Assembly (NCBI GenBank): GCA_009776385.1 | Contig: WRFT01000102.1 | Location: forward strand, 1 to 6,868 | From: Clostridia bacterium | GTDB taxonomy: Bacteria; Bacillota; Clostridia; Christensenellales; Aristaeellaceae | Direction: 5' to 3' | Length of the DNA stretch: 6,868 nt | Shown here: positions 1-5,798 of the stretch, in pieces | Numbering within the stretch: the first letter of the stretch is position 1 | Layout of the letters: each line of letters starts with the position of its first letter | Notes under the pieces: model-generated | Told to the model about the DNA's origin: nothing | Seen by the model: the letters and a program-made list of their open reading frames with translations, nothing else | Database searches by the model: none | Made by a program: the position numbers and the translations under genes

Positions 1-57
1 GCGTCCCGTGCGTACGCCCGCCCTCATCCGGAGGAGATAAGTACTGCGGTATTTTAA
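1..57 (+). CDS. 3' end of an unidentified gene (possible)
   Basis: The first plus-strand frame is open from the left edge to a TAA at 55-57 and encodes 18 residues ending RPHPEEISTAVF. The peptide reads like a normal protein C-terminus, but it is too short to assign to a family. If real, this gene converges on the minus-strand nuclease-like gene, whose stop codon begins 3 bp further on, leaving no room for an intergenic terminator. A third-frame reading that stays open to a TGA near position 70 cannot be excluded. The call rests only on an open frame and a plausible composition. Confidence 0.35.
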   Translation, partial: ASRAYARPHPEEISTAVF

Positions 58-60
58 TAT

Positions 61-417
61 TCACAGGCTGATACCCCAAAGTTTGTAAAGCGATACAATA
101 CGGACAGGCTTACCGTTCACCTGTTTAGGCACCTGCGTGCAGCGCTCGCTTACAATAATCAAAGCGTCTAATTGCTCGCAGGCTAAATAGCGGCGTATCT
201 GCCCAAGCAGCCGCCCGGGCTGAGGGCGTCCCTTTTTTACCTCTATGCCAACCGAGCCGCATTTAAAGTCGATGCGCATACGCGGCCCCAGCTTCACTTC
301 ATGGGCGGGATGAAGCCCGTGTTCAGCCAGGGCATGCCGCACCATGTCATGTAAATGATACTCGCCCGTATGCACTGGAGCGCGAATTGTTTGAAGGGCT
401 TCAATCATCTCATTCAT
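61..417 (-). CDS. Small stand-alone PD-(D/E)XK nuclease-like protein
   Basis: This encodes 118 residues with a restriction-endonuclease-like core. A helix near residues 20-33 is followed by E40, then the strand RIDF with D50, then IEVKK with E59 and K61 (the D-x(n)-ExK catalytic signature), then a helix with Q73 in GQIRRYL and a hydrophobic strand DALIIVSE at 84-91. This order matches the PD-(D/E)XK superfamily, whose members cleave or process DNA with divalent metal. There is no signal peptide, membrane segment or attached DNA-binding domain, so substrate and role are unknown. An in-frame ATG at 490-492 would add 25 residues. I chose the ATG at 415-417 because GGAGG sits 5 nt upstream of it and a good promoter lies inside the longer version. 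The dehydrogenase gene is divergent from it. It could serve in DNA repair, defence or a decayed mobile element. The fold call is fairly secure, the function is not. Confidence 0.78.
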   Translation of the reverse strand: MNEMIEALQTIRAPVHTGEYHLHDMVRHALAEHGLHPAHEVKLGPRMRIDFKCGSVGIEVKKGRPQPGRLLGQIRRYLACEQLDALIIVSERCTQVPKQVNGKPVRIVSLYKLWGISL

Positions 418-422
418 GCGTA

Positions 423-427
423 CCTCC
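423..427 (-). promoter_or_regulatory. Ribosome binding site that fixes the nuclease-like start
   Basis: On the minus strand GGAGG lies 5 nt before the ATG at 415-417. The alternative upstream ATG at 490-492 has no comparable site, so this decides the start of the 118-residue protein. Confidence 0.75.
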
Positions 428-433
428 AAGGTG

Positions 434-462
434 ATTATAGCGAAGCGTAATTTATGTTTCAA
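434..462 (-). promoter_or_regulatory. Vegetative promoter for the nuclease-like gene
   Basis: On the minus strand TTGAAA (457-462) and TATAAT (434-439) are separated by exactly 17 bp, a near-consensus sigma-A/sigma-70 promoter. Transcription would start near 427-428, almost at the ribosome binding site, giving an unusually short leader of about 10 nt. That tight fit is the main doubt. Confidence 0.55.
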
Positions 463-563
463 TGTGTTTTTACTAAGTCGATATAAATGCATAAAGCTCG
501 GATGATGTAAACCAAAAACCTGTTATTTTTACAATCATTAACTAAAATTTTAACAAACTTGGC

Positions 564-592
564 TTGACAAACAGCTCCCCTGGTGATATCTT
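564..592 (+). promoter_or_regulatory. Promoter for the alcohol dehydrogenase gene
   Basis: A perfect TTGACA -35 box (564-569) is followed after 17 bp by TATCTT (587-592), which is preceded by TG at 584-585, an extended -10. The sequence just upstream is AT-rich, including the palindrome TAAAATTTTA at 543-552, and could act as an UP element. Transcription would begin near 599, leaving a leader of roughly 75 nt before the start codon at 676. Confidence 0.6.
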
Positions 593-617
593 TTTTTTGT
601 CGGCAGCGTACCGTGCG

Positions 618-653
618 CGGCGCGAAACAGGCGCCGGATACGGCGTAGTGCCG
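618..653 (+). promoter_or_regulatory. Overlapping GC-rich hairpins in the dehydrogenase leader
   Basis: Three hairpins share arms. CGGCGC (618-623) pairs with GCGCCG (631-636) around a 7-nt loop. CGCCG (632-636) pairs with CGGCG (641-645) around GATA. CGGC (641-644) pairs with GCCG (650-653). The first and second exclude each other, as do the second and third. The octamer GCCGGATA also occurs twice (633-640 and 650-657). None is followed by a T-run, so this is not a classical terminator. It may affect translation, because the ribosome binding site begins at 663. Any regulatory role is inference. Confidence 0.3.
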
Positions 654-662
654 GATAATAAT

Positions 663-669
663 AAGGAGG
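663..669 (+). promoter_or_regulatory. Ribosome binding site of the alcohol dehydrogenase
   Basis: AAGGAGG lies 6 nt before the ATG at 676, an ideal site. It selects this start over the in-frame ATG at 691, where family alignments often begin (MKAVVYHG). Confidence 0.85.
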
Positions 670-675
670 CTAACT

Positions 676-1722
676 ATGAACCAGAAGACCATGAAGGCCG
701 TGGTTTATCACGGTCCGAACAACATCAGCTTGGACGATGTACCCGTTCCTCAAATTAAGGAGAACGATGATATCATCGTCAGAGTCACTACCTCAACCAT
801 ATGCGGAACGGATATTCATATCCAATCCGGCGGATTACCCGTCAAACCCGGTTTGATTATCGGTCATGAGTTCTGCGGCGAAGTCGTGGAAGCGGGCTCC
901 GGCGTTACGAATGTCAAAGTGGGGGACAGATGCGCCATTTCCTGCGTCACCTCCTGCGGGCATTGCTATTATTGCCGTAAGGGCGAATACTCGCAATGCA
1001 CAACCGGAAGCTGGATTTTCGGTTACATGATTGACGGCTGCCAAGCCGAATATGTACGCGTTCCCCATGCTAACTTGGGCGTATACAAAATTCCCGCCGA
1101 TCTGACGGATGACGATGTGCTCTTTGTTGGCGACATTCTTTCCACAGGGTTCTTCGGCGCTGAAAAAGCGGAAATTAAACCCGGTGACACGGTAGCCGTG
1201 TTCGGCGCGGGCCCGGTAGGCATGTGCGCAATGGCGTCCTCAAGGCTTTGGGGCCCGGCTTGCATCATCGCCGTGGACACAAACGATTTCAGGCTTGAAA
1301 CCGCGTTAAAACAAGGCATCGCCGATGTGGCTATCAACCCCGCCAAGCAAAATGTACGCGAAGAAATATTGAAACTGACCGAAGGGCGCGGCGCGGATGC
1401 GACAATCGAGGCAGTGGGCGTGACGCCTACCTACAACATGGCCATCGAATGTGTCAGAGCCGCGGGTGTCGTTTCCATAATCGGCGTGTTTGAAAAGCCG
1501 CAGGAACTAAAGATGAACGAACTCTGGATTAAAAACATCAAGATCCATATGGGCCTTGTTAAAACAGATCAAATCCCCGCTCTCATCAAGCTTATTCAAA
1601 GCAAGAAAATTGACATGCGCTTCCTGCAAACCCATCGCGCGCCTTTAGCCGATATCATGAAGGGTTACGATATTTTCGGCCACAAGAAAGATAATTGCAT
1701 CAAGTGGATCGTCACCAACTAA
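676..1722 (+). CDS. Zinc-dependent alcohol dehydrogenase (MDR superfamily)
   Basis: This is a full-length 348-residue cytosolic medium-chain dehydrogenase that would interconvert an alcohol and an aldehyde or ketone using NAD(P). The GroES-like N-terminal domain carries catalytic zinc ligands C43 (TICGTD), H64 and E65 (GHEFCGE), and D153 is the likely further ligand. The structural zinc lobe has C94, C97, C100 and C108. The Rossmann domain has the glycine motif GAGPVG at 177-182, and D201 ends the second strand (IIAVD), which favours NAD over NADP. The pattern, including GSWIFGYMIDG and EYVRVPHA, resembles the formaldehyde-dehydrogenase-like ADH2 subgroup, whose members often use short-chain alcohols. 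The substrate here cannot be read from the sequence. It has its own promoter and terminator and no co-directional neighbour close by, so it is probably monocistronic. Threonine or polyol dehydrogenase is a less likely alternative. Confidence 0.93.
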   Translation: MNQKTMKAVVYHGPNNISLDDVPVPQIKENDDIIVRVTTSTICGTDIHIQSGGLPVKPGLIIGHEFCGEVVEAGSGVTNVKVGDRCAISCVTSCGHCYYCRKGEYSQCTTGSWIFGYMIDGCQAEYVRVPHANLGVYKIPADLTDDDVLFVGDILSTGFFGAEKAEIKPGDTVAVFGAGPVGMCAMASSRLWGPACIIAVDTNDFRLETALKQGIADVAINPAKQNVREEILKLTEGRGADATIEAVGVTPTYNMAIECVRAAGVVSIIGVFEKPQELKMNELWIKNIKIHMGLVKTDQIPALIKLIQSKKIDMRFLQTHRAPLADIMKGYDIFGHKKDNCIKWIVTN

Positions 1723-1759
1723 TTAATCTAAACCAATAGCAGGGTAAAAAAGCAACCAA

Positions 1760-1785
1760 AAAGCCGCCGGGTAACCGGCGGCTTT
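1760..1785. terminator. Bidirectional intrinsic terminator
   Basis: A perfect 11-bp stem (1760-1770 with 1775-1785, core GCCGCCGG/CCGGCGGC) closes on a GTAA tetraloop, which is of GNRA type on the plus strand. Plus-strand transcripts meet TTTCTTC, a modest U-tract. Minus-strand transcripts meet TTTTT and soon afterwards TTTTTT, a stronger tract. It lies between the converging dehydrogenase (stop at 1722) and kinase (stop at 1800) and should end both transcripts. Confidence 0.92.
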
Positions 1786-1799
1786 CTTCATGCCTCGGT

Positions 1800-4700
1800 T
1801 TAGTGCAGCAAGTACATTTTCAGCATTTCGGTTACTTGATGTAAATCCAGCGGTTTGCCGATATGGTTGTTCATGCCGGCTTCGAAGCATTTAAGGATAT
1901 CTTCGCGGAATACATTGGCGGTCATCGCCACAATGGGTATCCGGTCGGCATTCTTTACGCCGGATTCGCGGATACGGCGGGTAGCGGTATAGCCATCCAT
2001 TTCCGGCATTTGTAAATCCATAAAAATCATTTCATACTTTTCCGGGTTAGCCATAAACATGCGAACCGCTTCTTCGCCGTTCTCCGCGCAATCGATGACA
2101 AGCCGGGTCGGCTCTAACAACGCTAATACGATTTCGCGGTTGATTTCCACATCCTCAGCCAGTAAAACGGTGTGCCCGGCAAGGTCGATGTCCGTGATAT
2201 CCGATGTTTCGGCGTGTTCATACGCGCCCTTCCCAAAGCATTCGTTAATGCAGTTGGTAATGGAAGACATAAACAACGGCTTGGTTAAGAATTTTTCAAT
2301 GCCGACTTCCTGAGCGCTCCTTTGGATATCATTTAACCTGGCGGCTGATAAGATGAGAACAATGTGGTTTATATCACCCTTTTGACGGATGCGCCGTGCC
2401 AGTTCGATGCCGTTCATGTCGGGCATTTCCCAGTCAATAAAACAAAGGTCGTAACGTTTGTTTTGCGCAACCAACTTCAACGCTTCCCGTCCGCTGCGCG
2501 CCATGTCGTAGGCGATGCCTGCTTGACGGGCGGTCGCTTCAAAGAAGGACCGGGCATCTTCATCATTGTCCGCAATCAAAAGGCGCATATTCTGAAAGCT
2601 TAAATCGGGGTTGAGTATCGTTTTGTTATCATCTTTTCCACGCACCATGCATACGGTAAAGTGGAAGGTGGATCCGTGGTTGAGTTTGGATTCCACCCAG
2701 ATAGCGCCGTCCATCATTTCTACAATGCTGCGTGATATGACAAGCCCCAGCCCGGTACCGCCGTACTTGCGGGATGTACTGGCTTCAGCCTGCTCAAACG
2801 CGGTGAAAAGCCTGCCAAGCTGTTCTTCGTTAATGCCGATACCCGTGTCTTTTACTTTAATCAGCAGCTTACATACGCCGTTCTTTTCGGATTCAAGCGA
2901 CGCGTCAAGATGTATCGATCCTTCATCGGGAGTAAACTTGATGGCGTTTGTCAGAAGATTGGCAATGACCTGAGCCAATCGCTGCTCATCACCGTACAGC
3001 TTCCTGGGGATAGCCGGCTCGATATGGATGGTTAGTGTTTGACGTTTTTCGTCTACGCGGAAGTTGATAACATCCACGACACGCTGAATCATGCGTTCAA
3101 AAACAAACTCTGTGGCGGATAATGAAAACTTGTTAGCCTCAATTTTGGACATATCCAGAATGTCATTAATAACACCCAGCAGATGGGAGGAAGCGTCCTT
3201 TATCTTTTTAAGGGCATTGTCCTTCCTTTCTATATCCGTAGCCATGGTTCCGATGGCGGTCATACCGATAATCGCATTCATGGGCGTACGCATCTCATGG
3301 CTCATGTTGGACAAGAAATTGGTTTTTGCCAAACTGGCCTGTTCCGCCCTTAAGCGGGCTGTTTCAATTTCCGTCACATTACTGCTGCTGATGATATACC
3401 CAATCTTTTGCCCGTCTTGATTCATCAAGTATTTGGCGGACCCCCGTAAATACTGCCCCGTATCTTCCATAAACATGGCTTCGGATTCCCTGTTTTCTTC
3501 AAGAGCGGTCATGGGACAATACTCCGTTGCATGCGGGTATATGCTTACCAGATCGTAGGATTGACCAATCAGCTCGTCAAGCGGGCGGTTGATAACTTCC
3601 AGAGCCGCCGCGTTCATGTAGATAACCTTATGGTTCATATCGATAATGGATAGCGGGTCATGGACACTGTCTACAATACTGTCCGCCATTTCATCAAACG
3701 CGTTTGCCAGTGTTCCGAACTCATCCCTTATGGGAGACAACATACGGAACTGCCGTTCTCCGGAACGGAAACGCGCAAAACCGTCAATGAGTACTTTAAT
3801 GTTATCCGTGATATAGGAGGACAGCAAGATGGCGATGAAAACGATAAGCGACAAGATAGCGCCGCTGACGGATACCAGCCGCAATGTGCTGTGAACCATG
3901 TTGGTATTGATGGCTTCCGTAAGTTTTAACTCGGTTTCATTAGCGGGGCCCGCAAAATCATCCAAGCCCGCGCCGATGGTCACAAAGCCGAATCCGCGTT
4001 GAGAGTATTGGTTTTCAGGTGATGGCGCGTACCGGCCGGTGTAGTAAGGTATCGCACCGGCGGTTGTCAGCTTATACAGGCCGCTCCATAGAATATAAAA
4101 AGAGCCGGATCCGCCGCTAAAGGTTAAATCCATCCAACCGGTACACTGCGGGGCATTATTCAAAAAACGTCCGTCCAAGCCTACCAACCCATCGCGTGTC
4201 AGTGACGGTGCGGGCGCTTTTTGTCTGGATTGATTATCAAAAGCCGGCCATTGGCTTTCCTCCACAAAATCCATCCAGTGCGGGATGCCGCTTTCCTGCC
4301 ATGCGGTATAAAGAGATGCTTCCAGCCAGGGGACCTGCGCTTCTCCGGTTTCCGGGTCGAACCCAACGATGGAATGATGCCGCGGATGCGAGATGTTACG
4401 GCAGCGGTAATCCCAAATAAAGGCGTAATTCCCCTCAAACGCGCTGGGCAGTTCCGTATAGCGCTCGTTCATAGGGGTAACATGATCAACAAACTCCATG
4501 ATATGGGCATGGTTTAAGGCAAAGGATGCGTAACCTGTTTTCTGCCCGTTCTCATCTGTAACGGGTGTTACCCATCGTATAATGCCTTCAAAATGTTTTC
4601 CGGCGGGGTTTTCTTGCCCTGCGTAAGCCTGCGTGCTCGCCTCCTCCAGAAAAGCTGCTTCTGGCATGCTGCCGATTTCATTTAGCAGCGTTCGATTCGG

Positions 4701-5540
4701 ATGCGCTTCCGGAACTTTTGTCTTGAGTACGCCCGGGGCATACATGCCGATGTAGTTCGTGCCAACATATGCGCCGATGACATCCGATACATAGATATCT
4801 CCGGGTTCAAGCGCCTCAAGCTCCGCAAAGTAATCTTCCGCTTTAACATAGGTGTTGGCTTTCACTGAAACATTTGTTTTAACGGGATTAAGCGGGTAGT
4901 TGACCTTGGATGTGTCGGGGGATACATACTTGAACAACTCATTCCCCTCAAGGTCTAAAAAAGTGACCTCGTCGTAAAGGGGGACGGCGTCGTAACTAAA
5001 AAACTCCGGCGGCCTGTAGCGGAAGCCGTCCATATCGTTGTTTTCCGCGTTGCTGGACTCACCGAATGGCCCGTTATATTCATGAGGCGACTGTTCTACC
5101 CATGACATGCCGTCCTCGGCTATGACCCACTCATCATGCCGGGTGATGCGGCCTATTTTACTGCGTGAAAACAACTCGCATGTCTCATCGGAAGGCGTCA
5201 TACGCGCCAGCATGCGTATATCATCATCACGTGAATAGAGGAAGCCGGCGATAGACCGTGCCATGTCAGTAGTCATTCGTTCGATGTTCTCAACGGCGCT
5301 GTCGTTAAGCGCCTTGGAAGAGTCAGCTACGGCGATGTCACGCAGTACTGACCCAATCGATGCAATTTGGTTTAGCGCTACCACCGTTAACAGGACAATC
5401 GGAATAACCTTTACTGTCAAAAAAACTAGAATCAATTTGGGACGCAGCTTCAAATGCATTCGGTTGAGTAGACGCCCCATAAAATTAAAGTCTCTGTTTG
5501 ATGACGCGCTCCGTGATGCCGGTTTTGCTTTTTCAGCCAT
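1800..5540 (-). CDS. Hybrid sensor histidine kinase with two receiver domains
   Basis: This 1246-residue inner-membrane protein senses an extracytoplasmic signal and runs a phosphorelay. Order: basic cytoplasmic tail (1-35), membrane helix 1 (36-57), large outer sensor (about 58-552), membrane helix 2 (553-576), HAMP (578-625), PAS (626-727), HisKA with phospho-acceptor H748 in MSHEMRTPMN, HATPase with N-box N861/N865, G1 D898 (DTGIGI) and G2 927-932 (GGTGLGL). Receiver 1 has phospho-site D1036, S1065 and K1087. Receiver 2 has E1129/D1130, D1175, T1207 and K1229. The first part of the sensor looks Cache-like (FLDLEGNELFKY at 194-205, GDIYVSDVIG at 247-256). The rest (385-529) I cannot assign. 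The chain ends just after receiver 2 with no HPt, and no response regulator gene lies beside it. I chose the ATG at 5538-5540, not the frame's first ATG at 5630, because it has GAGGAG 7 nt upstream and the promoter lies inside the longer frame. The ligand is unknown. Confidence 0.95.
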   Translation of the reverse strand: MAEKAKPASRSASSNRDFNFMGRLLNRMHLKLRPKLILVFLTVKVIPIVLLTVVALNQIASIGSVLRDIAVADSSKALNDSAVENIERMTTDMARSIAGFLYSRDDDIRMLARMTPSDETCELFSRSKIGRITRHDEWVIAEDGMSWVEQSPHEYNGPFGESSNAENNDMDGFRYRPPEFFSYDAVPLYDEVTFLDLEGNELFKYVSPDTSKVNYPLNPVKTNVSVKANTYVKAEDYFAELEALEPGDIYVSDVIGAYVGTNYIGMYAPGVLKTKVPEAHPNRTLLNEIGSMPEAAFLEEASTQAYAGQENPAGKHFEGIIRWVTPVTDENGQKTGYASFALNHAHIMEFVDHVTPMNERYTELPSAFEGNYAFIWDYRCRNISHPRHHSIVGFDPETGEAQVPWLEASLYTAWQESGIPHWMDFVEESQWPAFDNQSRQKAPAPSLTRDGLVGLDGRFLNNAPQCTGWMDLTFSGGSGSFYILWSGLYKLTTAGAIPYYTGRYAPSPENQYSQRGFGFVTIGAGLDDFAGPANETELKLTEAINTNMVHSTLRLVSVSGAILSLIVFIAILLSSYITDNIKVLIDGFARFRSGERQFRMLSPIRDEFGTLANAFDEMADSIVDSVHDPLSIIDMNHKVIYMNAAALEVINRPLDELIGQSYDLVSIYPHATEYCPMTALEENRESEAMFMEDTGQYLRGSAKYLMNQDGQKIGYIISSSNVTEIETARLRAEQASLAKTNFLSNMSHEMRTPMNAIIGMTAIGTMATDIERKDNALKKIKDASSHLLGVINDILDMSKIEANKFSLSATEFVFERMIQRVVDVINFRVDEKRQTLTIHIEPAIPRKLYGDEQRLAQVIANLLTNAIKFTPDEGSIHLDASLESEKNGVCKLLIKVKDTGIGINEEQLGRLFTAFEQAEASTSRKYGGTGLGLVISRSIVEMMDGAIWVESKLNHGSTFHFTVCMVRGKDDNKTILNPDLSFQNMRLLIADNDEDARSFFEATARQAGIAYDMARSGREALKLVAQNKRYDLCFIDWEMPDMNGIELARRIRQKGDINHIVLILSAARLNDIQRSAQEVGIEKFLTKPLFMSSITNCINECFGKGAYEHAETSDITDIDLAGHTVLLAEDVEINREIVLALLEPTRLVIDCAENGEEAVRMFMANPEKYEMIFMDLQMPEMDGYTATRRIRESGVKNADRIPIVAMTANVFREDILKCFEAGMNNHIGKPLDLHQVTEMLKMYLLH

Positions 5541-5547
5541 ACGGATT

Positions 5548-5553
5548 CTCCTC
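5548..5553 (-). promoter_or_regulatory. Ribosome binding site that fixes the kinase start
   Basis: On the minus strand GAGGAG sits 7 nt before the ATG at 5538-5540. The longer reading frame back to 5630 would have to be translated from inside the promoter, so this site sets the protein at 1246 residues. Confidence 0.8.
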
Positions 5554-5568
5554 GAAAGCGTGTTCTTC

Positions 5569-5588
5569 CAGGTAAAAACGCATACCTG
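5569..5588 (-). promoter_or_regulatory. Hairpin in the kinase mRNA leader
   Basis: CAGGTA and TACCTG (5583-5588 and 5569-5574) form a perfect 6-bp stem around an 8-nt loop, between the predicted transcription start near 5595 and the ribosome binding site. It is not followed by a T-run. It may stabilise the transcript or tune translation. It is short enough to be chance. Confidence 0.3.
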
Positions 5589-5595
5589 AGAAGAT

Positions 5596-5637
5596 ATGTA
5601 CATTATATAGACCGTTCCGTATGCTGTCAAATGTACA
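5596..5637. repeat. ATGTACA direct repeats flanking the kinase promoter
   Basis: ATGTACA occurs at 5596-5602 and 5631-5637, 35 bp apart, each containing the palindrome TGTACA. One copy touches the -10 box on the start-site side and the other lies just upstream of the -35 box, so a protein bound to both would bracket RNA polymerase. This is a plausible operator pair, but no regulator is identified. Confidence 0.3.
5602..5630 (-). promoter_or_regulatory. Perfect-consensus promoter for the sensor kinase
   Basis: On the minus strand TTGACA (5625-5630) and TATAAT (5602-5607) are both exact consensus hexamers with an ideal 17-bp spacer. Transcription should begin near 5595, giving a leader of about 55 nt. 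Such strength is unusual for a sensor kinase and would fit a promoter held in check by a repressor. Confidence 0.82.
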
Positions 5638-5667
5638 GGCTTTCATGGCTTATAGATGTAATTTCAC

Positions 5668-5680
5668 ATTGTCGTATAAT
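5668..5680. promoter_or_regulatory. Near-palindrome between the divergent promoters, possible operator
   Basis: ATTGT-CGT-ATAAT matches its reverse complement at 4 of 5 arm positions. It lies between the kinase promoter and the -35 box of the uxuA promoter. GntR-family (FadR-type) regulators, which include the uronate regulators UxuR and ExuR, commonly bind short TTGT-type palindromes, so a uronate-responsive operator is possible. The exact motif for this organism is unknown to me. Confidence 0.22.
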
Positions 5681-5687
5681 AATATAT

Positions 5688-5716
5688 TTGAAAACGGATG
5701 CAATCACGGGTATGAT
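5688..5716 (+). promoter_or_regulatory. Promoter for uxuA
   Basis: TTGAAA (5688-5693) and TATGAT (5711-5716) are separated by 17 bp, each one mismatch from consensus. Transcription would start near 5723, about 76 nt before the uxuA start codon. It is divergent from the kinase promoter, with the two -35 boxes about 57 bp apart. Confidence 0.6.
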
Positions 5717-5754
5717 AGGGGAGTGACCGCGTTGGAGCAGTTTTTTAAGATACT

Positions 5755-5778
5755 GCGTGCAGGCACGGGTGCATACGC
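5755..5778 (+). promoter_or_regulatory. Nested palindromes in the uxuA leader
   Basis: CGTGC-AG-GCACG (5756-5767) is a 12-bp palindrome overlapping GCAC-GG-GTGC (5763-5772). GCGT and GCA on the left can also pair with TGC and ACGC on the right as a larger bulged hairpin. Position downstream of the predicted start would suit a roadblock operator or an RNA structure. No T-run follows, so it is not a terminator. Confidence 0.22.
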
Positions 5779-5798
5779 GTTGAAAGGAAGGTTCCGGG

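Noticed and set aside
459..692. Minus-strand ORF of 77 codons across the divergent region
   Set aside because: It spans both promoters and has no ribosome binding site or recognisable motif.
564..758. Plus-strand ORF beginning in the dehydrogenase promoter
   Set aside because: Its start codon lies upstream of the predicted transcription start and it overlaps the dehydrogenase gene in another frame, with no good ribosome binding site.
835..1346. Two minus-strand ORFs antisense to the alcohol dehydrogenase
   Set aside because: They are low-complexity shadows of a gene whose zinc and nucleotide motifs are intact, with no recognisable domain.
2059..5589. Several plus-strand ORFs and one alternative-frame minus-strand ORF within the kinase gene
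   Set aside because: All lie inside a continuous, fully motif-supported kinase frame and show no domain of their own.
5541..5630. A kinase start at 5630, giving 1276 residues
   Set aside because: The extra 30 codons cover the promoter and the predicted transcription start, while the ATG at 5540 has a proper ribosome binding site.
5675..5680. Exact TATAAT on the plus strand as a second uxuA promoter
   Set aside because: There is no -35 box at 16-18 bp upstream and no TG extension. It is better explained as part of the AT-rich near-palindrome.
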